A stretch of 39,473 nt of DNA from contig NTKR01000005.1 in assembly GCA_002457065.1 (NCBI GenBank), forward strand, positions 1 through 39,473, written 5' to 3'. Position numbers and translations under genes: made by a program. The stretch's first letter is position 1, and each line of letters begins with the position of its first letter. Positions 15,606-26,376 of this stretch are shown piece after piece. This DNA comes from an alpha proteobacterium MED-G10. GTDB lineage: Bacteria; Pseudomonadota; Alphaproteobacteria; Methylaequorales; Methylaequoraceae. The notes under the pieces were generated by a model, which saw only the letters and a program-made list of their open reading frames with translations, had not been told where the DNA came from and did not search any database.

Positions 15606-16370
15606 ATGCTTCTTATAAAACAAATACCTGTGTTGAATGATAATTATCTTTTTATGATTTATGATCAAATCACAAGAACATCTGGATGTGTTGATCCAGC
15701 TGTTTCTGAACCTCTTATTAATGAATTAGAAAAAGAAAATCTTGGATTGGATTTTATTTTAAATACTCATCATCATTTTGATCATGTTGGTGCGAATCTT
15801 GATCTAAAAAAGAAATATGGTTGTAAGATTGTGGGAAGCCAAAAAGACTCAAAAAGAATTCCAGGAATTGATATTATGTTAGGCGAAGGAGACATTTTTA
15901 ATTTCGGACGTTCGACTTGTAGAGTTTTAGAAGTCTCAGGTCATACAAATGGACACATTGCTTTTTACTTTAAAGAAGATAACTGTATTTTCTGTGGTGA
16001 TACACTTTTCTCATTAGGTTGTGGCAGGCTTTTTGAAGGAAGTCCAAAACAAATGGTTGAATCTTTATCCAAAATAAGATCTCTTCCTGATCATACTAAA
16101 ATATATTGTGCCCATGAATATACCCTTAACAACGCTGAATTTGCTTTGAGCATTGATCCAAAAAATGGTGTTTTAAAAAGAAAAGTTTTAGAAATAAAAG
16201 AAAAAAGATCTCAGAATATTCCTACGGTCCCGGCGCTCCTTTCTGAGGAGAAAAAATTAAATCCTTTTTTAAATTTTGATAACAAGGAATTTATAAAAAG
16301 GATTGGTATAGAAGATATTTCAAGTACAGACAATTTTCGTGTTATCAGAGAAATGAAAGACAAATTCTAA
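15606..16370 (+). CDS. gloB: Hydroxyacylglutathione hydrolase (glyoxalase II)
   Basis: GloB hydrolyses S-lactoylglutathione to lactate and glutathione in methylglyoxal detoxification. The 254-residue protein has the binuclear metal motif NTHHHFDHVGAN (H55, H57, D59, H60), SGHTNGHIAFYF, the bridging Asp in CGDTLFSLGCGRLFEG, and YCAHEYTLNNAEFA. The C-terminal helical domain ending in FRVIREMKDKF is the glutathione-binding region typical of true glyoxalase II, as opposed to other metallo-beta-lactamase proteins. It lies 23 bases after metW. Its stop abuts the phaB stop with no spacing. Confidence 0.94.
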   Translation: MLLIKQIPVLNDNYLFMIYDQITRTSGCVDPAVSEPLINELEKENLGLDFILNTHHHFDHVGANLDLKKKYGCKIVGSQKDSKRIPGIDIMLGEGDIFNFGRSTCRVLEVSGHTNGHIAFYFKEDNCIFCGDTLFSLGCGRLFEGSPKQMVESLSKIRSLPDHTKIYCAHEYTLNNAEFALSIDPKNGVLKRKVLEIKEKRSQNIPTVPALLSEEKKLNPFLNFDNKEFIKRIGIEDISSTDNFRVIREMKDKF

Positions 16371-17093
16371 TTAATCCATCCATAGTCCCCCATTTATCGA
16401 TAATGTAGCTCCATTTATATACTGAGCTTTCTCAGAAACAAGATATGATACTAACTCAGCTATTTCATTTGACTCTCCCAGCCTTTTAGCAGGTATGGTA
16501 TCAATGATGGACTTTAGAATATCTTCTCTGATAGCTGCTACCATTTCTGTATTAATATACCCAGGACAGACTACATTTGAAGTTATATTTTTTATAGCAC
16601 TTTCAAGAGCAAGCGATTTGGAGAACCCTATGAGCGCAGATTTTGTGGCCGCATAGTTAGTTTGACCGAACTGACCTTTTTGTCCATTTACTGAAGAAAT
16701 ATGAATAATTCTCCCAAACTGAGATTCGCGCATTTTGTTAATTACTAGTGATGTCATATTAAAAACAGAATCTAAGTTAACGTTTATAACCTTTTGCCAT
16801 TTTTCTGGTGTCATTTTATGAAGGGGAGCGTCGCGAGTAATTCCAGCATTGTTAATAAGAACATCAATTGATTTATGTTGATCATAAATTTTATTAATCA
16901 TATCAGAACATGATTCATAATTTCCCACATCACATTTAAAAACATCTATTTGGTTTTCATCAGAAAATTTTTTTGCAGCATCATCATTACTACTGTAGTT
17001 GGCAATTACTGTAAGTCCGTCCTCTTTGAGTTTTTTTGAAATTGATTCCCCTATACCTCTAGTGCCTCCAGTAACAAGAGCAATTTTTGACAT
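16371..17093 (-). CDS. phaB: Acetoacetyl-CoA reductase
   Basis: PhaB reduces acetoacetyl-CoA to (R)-3-hydroxybutyryl-CoA with NADPH. The 240-residue short-chain dehydrogenase has TGGTRGIGES (8-17), NNAG (81-84), and the catalytic S134, Y147 and K151 in SSVNGQKGQFGQTNYAATK, a string specific to the PhaB group. FSKSLALESA and CPGYINTEMV follow. The open frame reaches 17135, but ATG 17093 is chosen because it gives the usual MSKIALVTGG start and has AAAGGA upstream (17105-17100). It is 1 base after the phaA stop. With no phaC in the window, the product may feed the EMC pathway, PHB, or both. Confidence 0.95.
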   Translation of the reverse strand: MSKIALVTGGTRGIGESISKKLKEDGLTVIANYSSNDDAAKKFSDENQIDVFKCDVGNYESCSDMINKIYDQHKSIDVLINNAGITRDAPLHKMTPEKWQKVINVNLDSVFNMTSLVINKMRESQFGRIIHISSVNGQKGQFGQTNYAATKSALIGFSKSLALESAIKNITSNVVCPGYINTEMVAAIREDILKSIIDTIPAKRLGESNEIAELVSYLVSEKAQYINGATLSINGGLWMD

Positions 17094-17094
17094 A

Positions 17095-18270
17095 TTATAT
17101 CCTTTCAATACACATTGCGATCCCTTGCCCACCACCTATGCAAAGAGTTGCGATTCCTTTATTTCTTTTTGATCTTATTAGTTCATGAATAAGTGTTACT
17201 AAGACTCTAGCTCCAGATGCGCCTATAGGATGTCCAAGGGCGATTGCACCACCATTGACATTAACTTTTTCTGGATCCAATTTTAATTCTTTTGCAACTG
17301 CTAGAGATTGCGCAGCAAAAGCCTCATTTGCCTCGATTAGGTCAAGATCATCTAATTTCCATCCGGCAATACCTAATGCCTTCCTAACAGCTGCTACAGG
17401 TCCAATTCCCATTATCGAAGGGTCTACCCCAACGGTTGCCCAAGATCTTACTCTAGCTAATGGTTTCTGCCCAAGTTCTTTAGCTTTTTTTTCATGCATT
17501 ATTAGAACAGCAGCGGCTCCATCGTTAAGACCAGATGCATTACCTGCAGTAACGGTTCCATCTTTTTTAAAGACTGGTTTTAGTGAACTAAGTTTATCGA
17601 GAGTTGATCCGTGTCTAGGAAATTCATCGGCTTTAAAATCAAAACTCTCTTTTTTGGATGTAATTTGAACTGGAGTGATCTCATTTGCAAAGAAATCTTT
17701 TTTTTGAGCATTTTCAGCTTTGTTTTGAGAATTTGTAGCAAATTGGTCTTGCTCATTTTTGGTTATTTTGAACTTTTCTGCAACATTCTCTGCGGTAACC
17801 CCCATATGATAATCTTCCATTGCGCACCATAAACCATCGACAATCATACTATCCTTAATTTTTCCATCCCCCATTTTTAATCCGTTTCTAATATTGATCG
17901 TATGGTGAGCATTACTCATTGATTCTTGTCCGCCGGCGATTACTACATCTGATTGATTTGAAATAATAGATTGAGCAGCCATTGAAATTGCCCGTAATCC
18001 CGAGCCACAGACTTGGTTGACTGTAACAGCACTTTTCTCGTTAGGAATGCCTGCCGCTAATAAGGCTTGTCTTGCAGGATTCTGACCATTTCCACCTGTA
18101 AGTACTTGTCCCATAATGACTTCATCAATCATTCCCTTATCAATCATACTATCATCAACAACTGCATTAAGCACAATTTTCCCGAGATCGATTGCTGAGA
18201 GCCCAGATAAACTTCCTAAAAATTTACCTATCGCTGTTCGCTTAGCTGATGTGATAACTATGTCAGTCAT
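17095..18270 (-). CDS. phaA: Acetyl-CoA C-acetyltransferase (beta-ketothiolase)
   Basis: PhaA condenses two acetyl-CoA to acetoacetyl-CoA. The 391-residue thiolase shows the acyl-accepting cysteine in VNQVCGSGLRAI (C88), GGQESMSNAHH, GTVTAGNASGLNDGAAAVL, EANEAFAAQ, the catalytic His in GGAIALGHPIGASGARVL (H347) and the second cysteine in TLCIGGGQGIAM (C377). All catalytic residues are present, and length and motifs match biosynthetic thiolases. It is the first gene of a two-gene unit with phaB, and together they provide the first two reactions of the ethylmalonyl-CoA pathway. It is divergent from rplU across a 159-base gap. Confidence 0.96.
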   Translation of the reverse strand: MTDIVITSAKRTAIGKFLGSLSGLSAIDLGKIVLNAVVDDSMIDKGMIDEVIMGQVLTGGNGQNPARQALLAAGIPNEKSAVTVNQVCGSGLRAISMAAQSIISNQSDVVIAGGQESMSNAHHTINIRNGLKMGDGKIKDSMIVDGLWCAMEDYHMGVTAENVAEKFKITKNEQDQFATNSQNKAENAQKKDFFANEITPVQITSKKESFDFKADEFPRHGSTLDKLSSLKPVFKKDGTVTAGNASGLNDGAAAVLIMHEKKAKELGQKPLARVRSWATVGVDPSIMGIGPVAAVRKALGIAGWKLDDLDLIEANEAFAAQSLAVAKELKLDPEKVNVNGGAIALGHPIGASGARVLVTLIHELIRSKRNKGIATLCIGGGQGIAMCIERI

Positions 18271-18429
18271 AATTTATGTATTTTAATTAATAAAATTAAG
18301 CGTTTCATAGCACAAATGGTCATTTTTACCAATAGAATTAGAAAAAAAACTTAAAATTTTGGAAAAAAAAGAATTGATATGTAGACACGTAAGTAGTAAA
18401 ACAAAAAATAAATTTGGATTTTTACTAGT
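18271..18429. promoter_or_regulatory. Divergent intergenic region phaA/rplU (longest gap in the window)
   Basis: This AT-rich 159-base gap carries the promoters of phaA (minus) and the rplU operon (plus). I see no stable hairpin, small ORF or RNA gene. For phaA only weak promoter-like boxes are visible. The right part holds the rplU promoter candidate listed separately. No riboswitch-like or L21-leader-like structure is evident by eye. Confidence 0.45.
18374..18402 (+). promoter_or_regulatory. Predicted promoter of rplU-rpmA operon
   Basis: TTGATA at 18374-18379 (five of six consensus bases) and TAAAAC at 18397-18402 (four of six) are separated by 17 bases. The start of transcription would be near 18409, about 20 bases before the rplU ATG. 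Confidence 0.4.
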
Positions 18430-18819
18430 ATGTATGCAATTTTTGAACATAATGACAAACAGTATAAAGTTTCAGTTGGAGATACACTAAAACTTCCTAG
18501 GCAGAATGCGTTAAAAAAAGGTGATACACTTAAATTTGAAAATATATTGTTTTTAAAAAATGATGACGGTGACATCCAAATTGGGTCTCCTAACTTGAAA
18601 GGATGTACTGTAGAGGCGAAGGTTCTTGAGCAAATTAGAGACAAAAAAATTATTGTTTTTAAAAAAAAAAGACGTCATAATTACAGAAGAAAAAATGGAC
18701 ATCGTCAAGACTTAACCTTAGTAAAAATTAATGGTATTTCTTCATCAACCAAGCCAAAAAAAGATCCAATAAAAGAAAATAAAAAAGATATTGTGAAAGA
18801 GGAAAAAGATGGCTCATAA
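18430..18819 (+). CDS. rplU: 50S ribosomal protein L21
   Basis: bL21 is a large-subunit protein that binds 23S rRNA. The N-terminal domain is canonical: [20 protein letters not shown] (1-20), [37 protein letters not shown] and LTLVKINGI. At 129 residues it is longer than the roughly 103 of E. coli because of a Lys/Glu-rich tail (about 103-129), a common alphaproteobacterial extension. It overlaps rpmA by 11 bases; the GAGGAAAAAG inside the L21 tail acts as the rpmA ribosome binding site. It heads the rplU-rpmA-obgE-proBA run. Confidence 0.97.
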   Translation: MYAIFEHNDKQYKVSVGDTLKLPRQNALKKGDTLKFENILFLKNDDGDIQIGSPNLKGCTVEAKVLEQIRDKKIIVFKKKRRHNYRRKNGHRQDLTLVKINGISSSTKPKKDPIKENKKDIVKEEKDGS

Positions 18820-19066
18820 AAAAGCAGGTGGTAGTACAAGAAATGGAAGGGATAGTGCTGGAAGAAGACTTGGTATTAAAAAATTTGGTGGAGAACTAGT
18901 AATACCTGGAAACATTATTGTAAGGCAACGTGGCACTAAGTTTTATCCTGGTAAAAACGTTTCCATAGGAAAAGACCATACAATATTTGCCGTAAAGGAG
19001 GGTTTTGTTTCTTTTAGCAAAAAATCTTCCGGTAGATCTTTCGTTGATGTCCAACTGAAAAAATAA
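18809..19066 (+). CDS. rpmA: 50S ribosomal protein L27
   Basis: bL27 sits near the peptidyl-transferase centre. The 85-residue protein has the standard [20 protein letters not shown] start and [20 protein letters not shown], with [16 protein letters not shown]. The N-terminal tail begins directly with AHKKAGG and lacks the cleaved extension found in Firmicutes. It overlaps the rplU end by 11 bases and precedes obgE by 16 bases. Confidence 0.98.
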   Translation: MAHKKAGGSTRNGRDSAGRRLGIKKFGGELVIPGNIIVRQRGTKFYPGKNVSIGKDHTIFAVKEGFVSFSKKSSGRSFVDVQLKK

Positions 19067-19079
19067 AATTCTAAAATAA

Positions 19080-21183
<2,104 letters not shown>

Positions 21184-21184
21184 G

Positions 21185-22447
21185 ATGGGAACGATCGAAA
21201 AAAAAGATATTTTAAAAATCTGCCAAAAAGCAAAAGCAGCTTCAAGGCAGGTTTCATTATTGGACTCAAAGTTAAAAAACGAAATTCTGAAAGATGCTTC
21301 AAAGAATTTACTTAAAAATATGGATGTCATTATAGAGGAAAATAAAAAAGATGTTCAATCTAATAAGAGCAAACTTACTCCTAGCACGCTTGACCGACTG
21401 ATATTAGACAAAAAAAGGATTATATCAATGTGCGAGGGTTTGGTTGAAATCTCTAAATTAAGCGATCCAGTAGGAATTATAATGAAGAAGTGGAGCAGAC
21501 CCAATGGCTTGAAAATTCAAAAAGTCACAATTCCCCTTGGCGTGCTGGGTGTAATTTATGAATCCAGGCCAAATGTCTCAGCTGATGCCGCTGCCTTGTC
21601 TCTTAAATCTGGTAATACTTTAATTTTAAGAGGAGGAAGTGAGAGTTTTAACTCATCATTAAAGATTACAGAACTAATAAATCAAACTTATAAAAGATTT
21701 AATTTACCAGAAGGGGCATTGCAGTATATTCCAACAAAAGATAGATCTGCTGTAGGCCATCTACTTAAAATGGATGACTACGTAGACGTTCTAATACCCA
21801 GAGGAGGAAGATCTTTAATTGAGAGAGTTCTTAAAGATAGCAAGATACACGTAATTAGACATCTAGATGGTATATGCCATACATACATTCACAAAAGTGC
21901 ACAAAGAAAAATAGCAAGTGAAGTTACTGTTAACGCAAAAATGAGAAGACCCGGTATTTGTGGTGCAACCGAAACCATCCTTATTGATAAAGATATTCTT
22001 CAGTCACATTTACCACAAATTATTTCATCATTAGAGAAATATGGATGTTTGATAAAAGGAGACAAAGATGTTTTAAAAATAAGTGATTCTGTAAAAAAAG
22101 CCTTAGAGAAAGATTGGTCTACAGAATATTTAGACAAGATTGTTTCTATTAAAACGATAAACAGAGGAGTTGAAGAGGCTGTTGAACACATTAACAAATA
22201 TGGATCTGGTCATACTGACGCTATCCTTGCAGAAAATAACAGAGTTGTAAGTTATTTTTTAGATAATGTTGATAGCGGAATTGTAATGCATAATACCTCT
22301 ACTCAATTTGCTGATGGTGGTGAATTTGGTATGGGAGCAGAGATTGGGATTTCAACATCAAAGGTGCATGCGCGTGGACCGGTTGGTGTGGCACAACTCA
22401 CAAGCTTTAAGTACAAAGTATCAGGAACTGGTCAAATTCGTCCATAA
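21185..22447 (+). CDS. proA: Gamma-glutamyl phosphate reductase
   Basis: ProA reduces gamma-glutamyl phosphate to glutamate-5-semialdehyde with NADPH. The 420-residue aldehyde-dehydrogenase-fold protein has PLGVLGVIYESRPNVSADAA (118-137), LRGGSESFNSS, DVLIPRGGRSLI (201-212) and the catalytic cysteine in RRPGICGATE (C259). NKYGSGHTDAI and a C-terminal FGMGAEIGISTSKVHARGP complete it. Length and order are canonical. It follows proB directly and precedes nadD by 7 bases. Confidence 0.97.
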   Translation: MGTIEKKDILKICQKAKAASRQVSLLDSKLKNEILKDASKNLLKNMDVIIEENKKDVQSNKSKLTPSTLDRLILDKKRIISMCEGLVEISKLSDPVGIIMKKWSRPNGLKIQKVTIPLGVLGVIYESRPNVSADAAALSLKSGNTLILRGGSESFNSSLKITELINQTYKRFNLPEGALQYIPTKDRSAVGHLLKMDDYVDVLIPRGGRSLIERVLKDSKIHVIRHLDGICHTYIHKSAQRKIASEVTVNAKMRRPGICGATETILIDKDILQSHLPQIISSLEKYGCLIKGDKDVLKISDSVKKALEKDWSTEYLDKIVSIKTINRGVEEAVEHINKYGSGHTDAILAENNRVVSYFLDNVDSGIVMHNTSTQFADGGEFGMGAEIGISTSKVHARGPVGVAQLTSFKYKVSGTGQIRP

Positions 22448-22454
22448 TTTGAGA

Positions 22455-23021
22455 ATGTCAAAAAAAAATTTTATTGGAATCCTCGGAGGAACTTTTGATC
22501 CACCTCACAAAGGACATCTTTTTATTAGTAATTATGCAATGAAACGATTGGACTTAGGAGAAGTTTGGTGGATTGTAACAAAAAAAAATCCCTTAAAATT
22601 TGGGTCGGGTAATTTTAAAAAAAGACTTAAAAGTGTCAAAAGTTTTTTATTAAATAGAAATATCAAAATTGTTGAAATCAACAATGAAAAAAAGAATATT
22701 TATACAATTGACGTTTTGGAGTATTTATTCAGAAAATATCCAAGCAGAAAGTTCGTTTGGATTATGGGAGTAGATAATATGAAGTACTTTCATTTATGGA
22801 AGGATTGGAAAAAGATTTTTTATAATATTCCGATTGCAATTTTTGATCGTCCCTTTTACTCTTTAAGGGTTGCAACTTCAAAGGTAAGTGGTTTATTTAA
22901 AGGAAAGCAAATTAGTATAAAGTCATCAAAAAAATTGAAATACTCTTCCCCACCCAAATGGGTTTTTATCAATGGGCTAACACATCCTCAATCTTCAACT
23001 GGAATAAGAAAAAATATATGA
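22455..23021 (+). CDS. nadD: Nicotinate-nucleotide adenylyltransferase
   Basis: NadD adenylates nicotinate mononucleotide in NAD synthesis. The protein is 188 residues. It carries the nucleotidyltransferase GGTFDPPHKGH (11-21), KFVWIMGVDNMKYFHLWKDW and the C-terminal SSTGIR triphosphate motif. The open frame extends 49 codons upstream into proA, but the ATG at 22455 gives the conserved MSKKNFIGILGG start, and a GAG lies just before it. The stop overlaps the rsfS start (ATGA). Confidence 0.95.
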   Translation: MSKKNFIGILGGTFDPPHKGHLFISNYAMKRLDLGEVWWIVTKKNPLKFGSGNFKKRLKSVKSFLLNRNIKIVEINNEKKNIYTIDVLEYLFRKYPSRKFVWIMGVDNMKYFHLWKDWKKIFYNIPIAIFDRPFYSLRVATSKVSGLFKGKQISIKSSKKLKYSSPPKWVFINGLTHPQSSTGIRKNI

Positions 23022-23371
23022 ACGAAACTACCAATATAAATAAATTTCTTAAGCAAATTTTAATGGAATTAGATGAGCTTAAAGCTGAAAATATCGTAAA
23101 GATTGACATTAAAGACAGAAGTGCACTTGGTGACTATATTATTATAGCAAGTGGAAATTCTTCAAGACATATTAATTCAATTGCCTCTAGAATTATAAAA
23201 AAAAATAAAAGAAAGGTTATCTCAGTCGAAGGTCTAAAAACTACTGAATGGGTAATTGTTGATTTTGGTGATTTAATACTTAATTTGTTCAGACCAGATA
23301 CTAGAGATTATTATTCTCTTGAGAAAATATGGGAGAATGGTGTAGAAGACGAAAAAATGAATTTTGGTTAA
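23018..23371 (+). CDS. rsfS: Ribosomal silencing factor RsfS
   Basis: RsfS binds L14 on the 50S subunit and blocks subunit joining when nutrients are poor. The 117-residue protein shows the DUF143/Iojap core: ENIVKIDIKDRSALGDYIII, ASGNSSRHINSIA, EGLKTTEWVIVDFGDLILNL and FRPDTRDYYSLEKIW. ATG 23018 is chosen over a frame extension to 22958, because it overlaps the nadD stop as ATGA and gives the normal length. It directly abuts rlmH. Confidence 0.96.
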   Translation: MNETTNINKFLKQILMELDELKAENIVKIDIKDRSALGDYIIIASGNSSRHINSIASRIIKKNKRKVISVEGLKTTEWVIVDFGDLILNLFRPDTRDYYSLEKIWENGVEDEKMNFG

Positions 23372-23824
23372 ATGGAAATTAAAATCATAAGCCTTGGTAA
23401 ATTTAAATCTTCAAATGCTCTAAAGGAGATTTTTTCAGATTACAAAAAAAGAATTAATATTGAATTAAAATTGGTAGAAGCCAGGACATATAATTTTGAA
23501 AAAAAGAAAAAACTTCTTTACGAAAAAAATGAGATTGTAAAACATTTATCAAAAGATGACTGTATCGTTACATTAGACAAAAGTGGGAAAGATTTAAGTA
23601 GCCAAAAGTTTTTTGAATTTTTGAGTGCAAAAATGAATAGCGGAATCAAAAGAATTTGTTTTTTAATTGGAAGTGAAGAAGGTATTGATGATTATTTTAA
23701 AAATAATCAATATGTTTTCTCTTTTGGTAATAAGACATGGCCGCATCTTTTAATTAGAATAATGCTTATTGAACAAATTTATAGATCATCTCAAATTATG
23801 AAAGGTACTTCATATCATAAGTAG
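23372..23824 (+). CDS. rlmH: 23S rRNA pseudouridine-1915 N3-methyltransferase
   Basis: RlmH is a SPOUT-class methyltransferase that modifies helix 69 of 23S rRNA. The 150-residue protein has the family's DDCIVTLDKSGKDLSSQKF, the SAM-knot RICFLIGSEEGIDDYF, and the C-terminal HLLIRIMLIEQIYRSSQIM ending in the diagnostic GTSYHK. The ATG follows the rsfS stop without a gap. In the loop usually rich in Ser and Leu it reads FSFGNKTWPH; the Trp here is unusual compared with the LSKMTLPH type I recall, but the terminal motif is intact. Confidence 0.96.
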   Translation: MEIKIISLGKFKSSNALKEIFSDYKKRINIELKLVEARTYNFEKKKKLLYEKNEIVKHLSKDDCIVTLDKSGKDLSSQKFFEFLSAKMNSGIKRICFLIGSEEGIDDYFKNNQYVFSFGNKTWPHLLIRIMLIEQIYRSSQIMKGTSYHK

Positions 23825-23831
23825 ATTAAAT

Positions 23832-25340
23832 ATGTTAAAAAGAAAAGTATTATTGTGTATATTAGACGGCTGGGGAATTGGGGAAAAAAATCCTTTTAAT
23901 GCTATATCAGAGGCAGATAAAAACAATTTCGATAACATTAATAAAACTTATGGCTCTATTAAGCTTAATGCGTCAGAGAAGAAAGTAGGTCTACCAGAAG
24001 GACAATTTGGTAATTCTGAGGTTGGGCATATGAATATTGGTGCTGGAAGAATAATATTACAAGATATTCTAAGAATTGATGAAGGTTTTAAGAATGGATC
24101 AATTGAACAGAATAATTCTCTCGTTGAAATTAAAGAAAAGTGTAAAAGAATTCATATATGTGGACTTCTTTCGGATGGAGGGGTTCATGGGCACCAAGAG
24201 CATTTATTTAAGATGATAGAGATTTTTGAGAAATCAGATAAACAAATTCTTCTTCATTGTTTTCTTGATGGAAGAGATAGTTCACCCCTATCAGGGATAA
24301 AAAATATGAAACTACTTCTTGAAAAGATAAGAAAAAAAAAAAATGTCAAAGTTGTAAGTGTATCTGGCAGATTTTACTCAATGGATCGTGATAATCGATG
24401 GGAAAGGATTAAGAAAGCCTATGAAGCTATAATTGAAGGGTCTGCTTCAGTTAAAAAAGATTGTATTCAAGCAATTCAAGAAAGTTATGATAAAAAAATC
24501 ACAGATGAATTTTTTAGGCCAGTAAATTTTTCTGATTATAGTGGTGTAGAGGAAAACGACGGATTTTTTATTACAAATTACAGGGCAGACAGAGTTAGAG
24601 AATTATTGACAGCAATATTTGATGAGAATTTCTTAGAGTTTGAAAGAAAAAAAATAGCTAAATTTATTAAACCCTTAAGTATGATTCAGTATTCAAAACG
24701 ACTAAAAAAAAAAATACTTCCACTTATTAAACCATTGTTAATTAAGAATAGTCTTGGAGAAGTTTTATCTCAGAACAAGTTAAATCAACTTAGGATCACT
24801 GAGACAGAAAAATATGCTCATATTACCTATTTTTTTAATGGAGGTATTGAGGATTGTTTTCCAGAAGAAGATAGAATTTTAATACCATCCCCGAGAGTAG
24901 AAACTTATGATGAGAAACCTGAAATGTCAGCGTATGAATTAACCAAAGAGCTAGAGAATAAAATTGAAACTAACAAATACAATTTTATTTTAACTAATTT
25001 TGCAAATCCTGATATGGTTGGGCATACAGGTAATCTTAGAGCTACAATAAAAGCGATAGAAGTCGTAGATGAGTGTTTAGGAAGAATTTATAAAAAATGT
25101 TTGGATAATAATTACATATTAATCGTTACCTCTGATCATGGAAATGCAGATGTTATGTACAATAAAGATGATGAAATTAAATGTACAACCCACTCAATTA
25201 ACCCTGTGCCATTTATTATTTGTGAAAATTTTAAGTTTATAAAAAATAAAGGTTCTTTGGCTGATATTGCACCCACAATACTCAAAATTATGAACATAAA
25301 AACCCCTGAAGAAATGCAGGGAAGCTGTTTGATAGAATGA
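23832..25340 (+). CDS. gpmI: 2,3-bisphosphoglycerate-independent phosphoglycerate mutase
   Basis: GpmI interconverts 3- and 2-phosphoglycerate in glycolysis/gluconeogenesis using two Mn ions. The 502-residue protein has VLLCILDGWGIG (6-17), the phosphoserine motif FGNSEVGHMNIGAGR (59-73, S62), DGGVHGHQEH, FLDGRDSSP, SGRFYSMDRDNRWER, NYRADRVREL and the metal-binding NFANPDMVGHTG and TSDHGNADVM. It stands 7 bases after rlmH and overlaps the envC-like gene by 4 bases. A 12-A run at 24332-24343 encodes the KIRKKKNV stretch. Confidence 0.97.
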   Translation: MLKRKVLLCILDGWGIGEKNPFNAISEADKNNFDNINKTYGSIKLNASEKKVGLPEGQFGNSEVGHMNIGAGRIILQDILRIDEGFKNGSIEQNNSLVEIKEKCKRIHICGLLSDGGVHGHQEHLFKMIEIFEKSDKQILLHCFLDGRDSSPLSGIKNMKLLLEKIRKKKNVKVVSVSGRFYSMDRDNRWERIKKAYEAIIEGSASVKKDCIQAIQESYDKKITDEFFRPVNFSDYSGVEENDGFFITNYRADRVRELLTAIFDENFLEFERKKIAKFIKPLSMIQYSKRLKKKILPLIKPLLIKNSLGEVLSQNKLNQLRITETEKYAHITYFFNGGIEDCFPEEDRILIPSPRVETYDEKPEMSAYELTKELENKIETNKYNFILTNFANPDMVGHTGNLRATIKAIEVVDECLGRIYKKCLDNNYILIVTSDHGNADVMYNKDDEIKCTTHSINPVPFIICENFKFIKNKGSLADIAPTILKIMNIKTPEEMQGSCLIE

Positions 25341-26356
25341 GGTTGTTTTTCCTTTTTCTAATTCTTTTGAATTTTTCTGTATTTGCAGAAACTAAAAGTT
25401 TAAAGAAAAATCTAGATAAATTAAAAAAGCAAACAGTGACAATACATAATGATATTATTAAAAATAATTCTGAATTAAAAAAGATAAAAATAGATATTGA
25501 TAGAAATTCACAAAAAAAATTTATTTTTGAGAAACATATAAAGTCAAGAGAATATATAGGAAAAAGATTAATTTTTTTGTTACAAGAAAAAATCTATCTT
25601 TCACCAGTTACAAAGATAATTAACAATCTATTTTTCCAATCAGAGGATTTTCTTACAAAACAGATAGTGAGAGAATTTTTTTTAAAAAAAGTTAGGATTG
25701 GTATTAATGATTTTTTCTTAAGTTTAAGATCAATTTCAGATTTAAAAAATGAGTTAAATGAGAAACTCCTCGTTTATGAAAAAAAGAAAAAAAGTTTAAG
25801 AAAGAAATTAATAAAATTAGAGAAAAAAATTGAAGAAGTTGCCAAGCTTCAAAAGAAAATTAAGGTAGACGTTAATCTAAGAGTAAAAGAAAAAAGATTT
25901 AAGAAAAAAGCAAAAAATTTAAATGAGCTTGTACAAGGTGTAAAAACAAAAAAAGTAAAAAAGATTTTAAAAAAAAAGAAAATAATTGGTGATATAAAAT
26001 CTCCTGTCCAAGGAAGAATTATTTCAAATTATGGAGAAGGTAAAGACTCAAGAAAGTCAAAAAATGGAGTGATTTTTCAAGTCTTAGAGGAATCTTTTGT
26101 TACATCACCAATAAATGGAGTGGTTGTCTATGCTAATCAATTCAGAAGCTATGGAAATTTAGTTATTATAGAAAATGATGAAGGTTATTATTGTATTTTG
26201 TCTGGAATGAAAAAAATTATTATTTCATCAGGTAATGAAGTTTTTATGGGGGAGCCTATAGCAAAATTATCTGCAGATACAAACAATCAATTATATTTTG
26301 AATTAAGGCTTAATGGAAAAATTATTAATCCAAAATCAAAAGTTGAGATTTTATAA
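25337..26356 (+). CDS. envC: EnvC-like amidase activator with degenerate LytM domain
   Basis: This 339-residue exported protein has a signal peptide (1-18, cleavage near VFA-ET), a long Lys/Glu-rich coiled coil (about 22-215) and a C-terminal M23/LytM-like domain (about 220-339) with SPVQGRIISNYG, SPINGVVVYANQFRSYGNL and QLYFELRLNGKIINP. The zinc ligands of active LytM peptidases are absent: the SKNGVIFQ segment lacks the first His and Asp, and GYYCILSG lacks the HxH. It therefore fits EnvC-type factors that activate septal amidases under FtsEX control rather than a hydrolase. The ftsE-ftsX genes are about 15 kb upstream. The gpmI-envC-ctpA order is standard for Alphaproteobacteria. Confidence 0.87.
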   Translation: MRLFFLFLILLNFSVFAETKSLKKNLDKLKKQTVTIHNDIIKNNSELKKIKIDIDRNSQKKFIFEKHIKSREYIGKRLIFLLQEKIYLSPVTKIINNLFFQSEDFLTKQIVREFFLKKVRIGINDFFLSLRSISDLKNELNEKLLVYEKKKKSLRKKLIKLEKKIEEVAKLQKKIKVDVNLRVKEKRFKKKAKNLNELVQGVKTKKVKKILKKKKIIGDIKSPVQGRIISNYGEGKDSRKSKNGVIFQVLEESFVTSPINGVVVYANQFRSYGNLVIIENDEGYYCILSGMKKIIISSGNEVFMGEPIAKLSADTNNQLYFELRLNGKIINPKSKVEIL

Positions 26357-26376
26357 AAAAACTGCATAATCATTAA

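Noticed and set aside
17094-17135. 14-residue N-terminal extension of phaB
   Set aside because: It is the phaA 3' end read in another frame; the family starts at MSKIALVTGG.
17255-17668. 137-codon open frame antisense to phaA
   Set aside because: It lies wholly inside a full-length thiolase gene, has low-complexity Ser/Ala/Phe-rich composition and no start context; a shadow of the real gene.
22308-22454. 49-residue extension of nadD into proA
   Set aside because: It is composed of proA codons read out of frame and lacks any nadD homology; the conserved start is at 22455.
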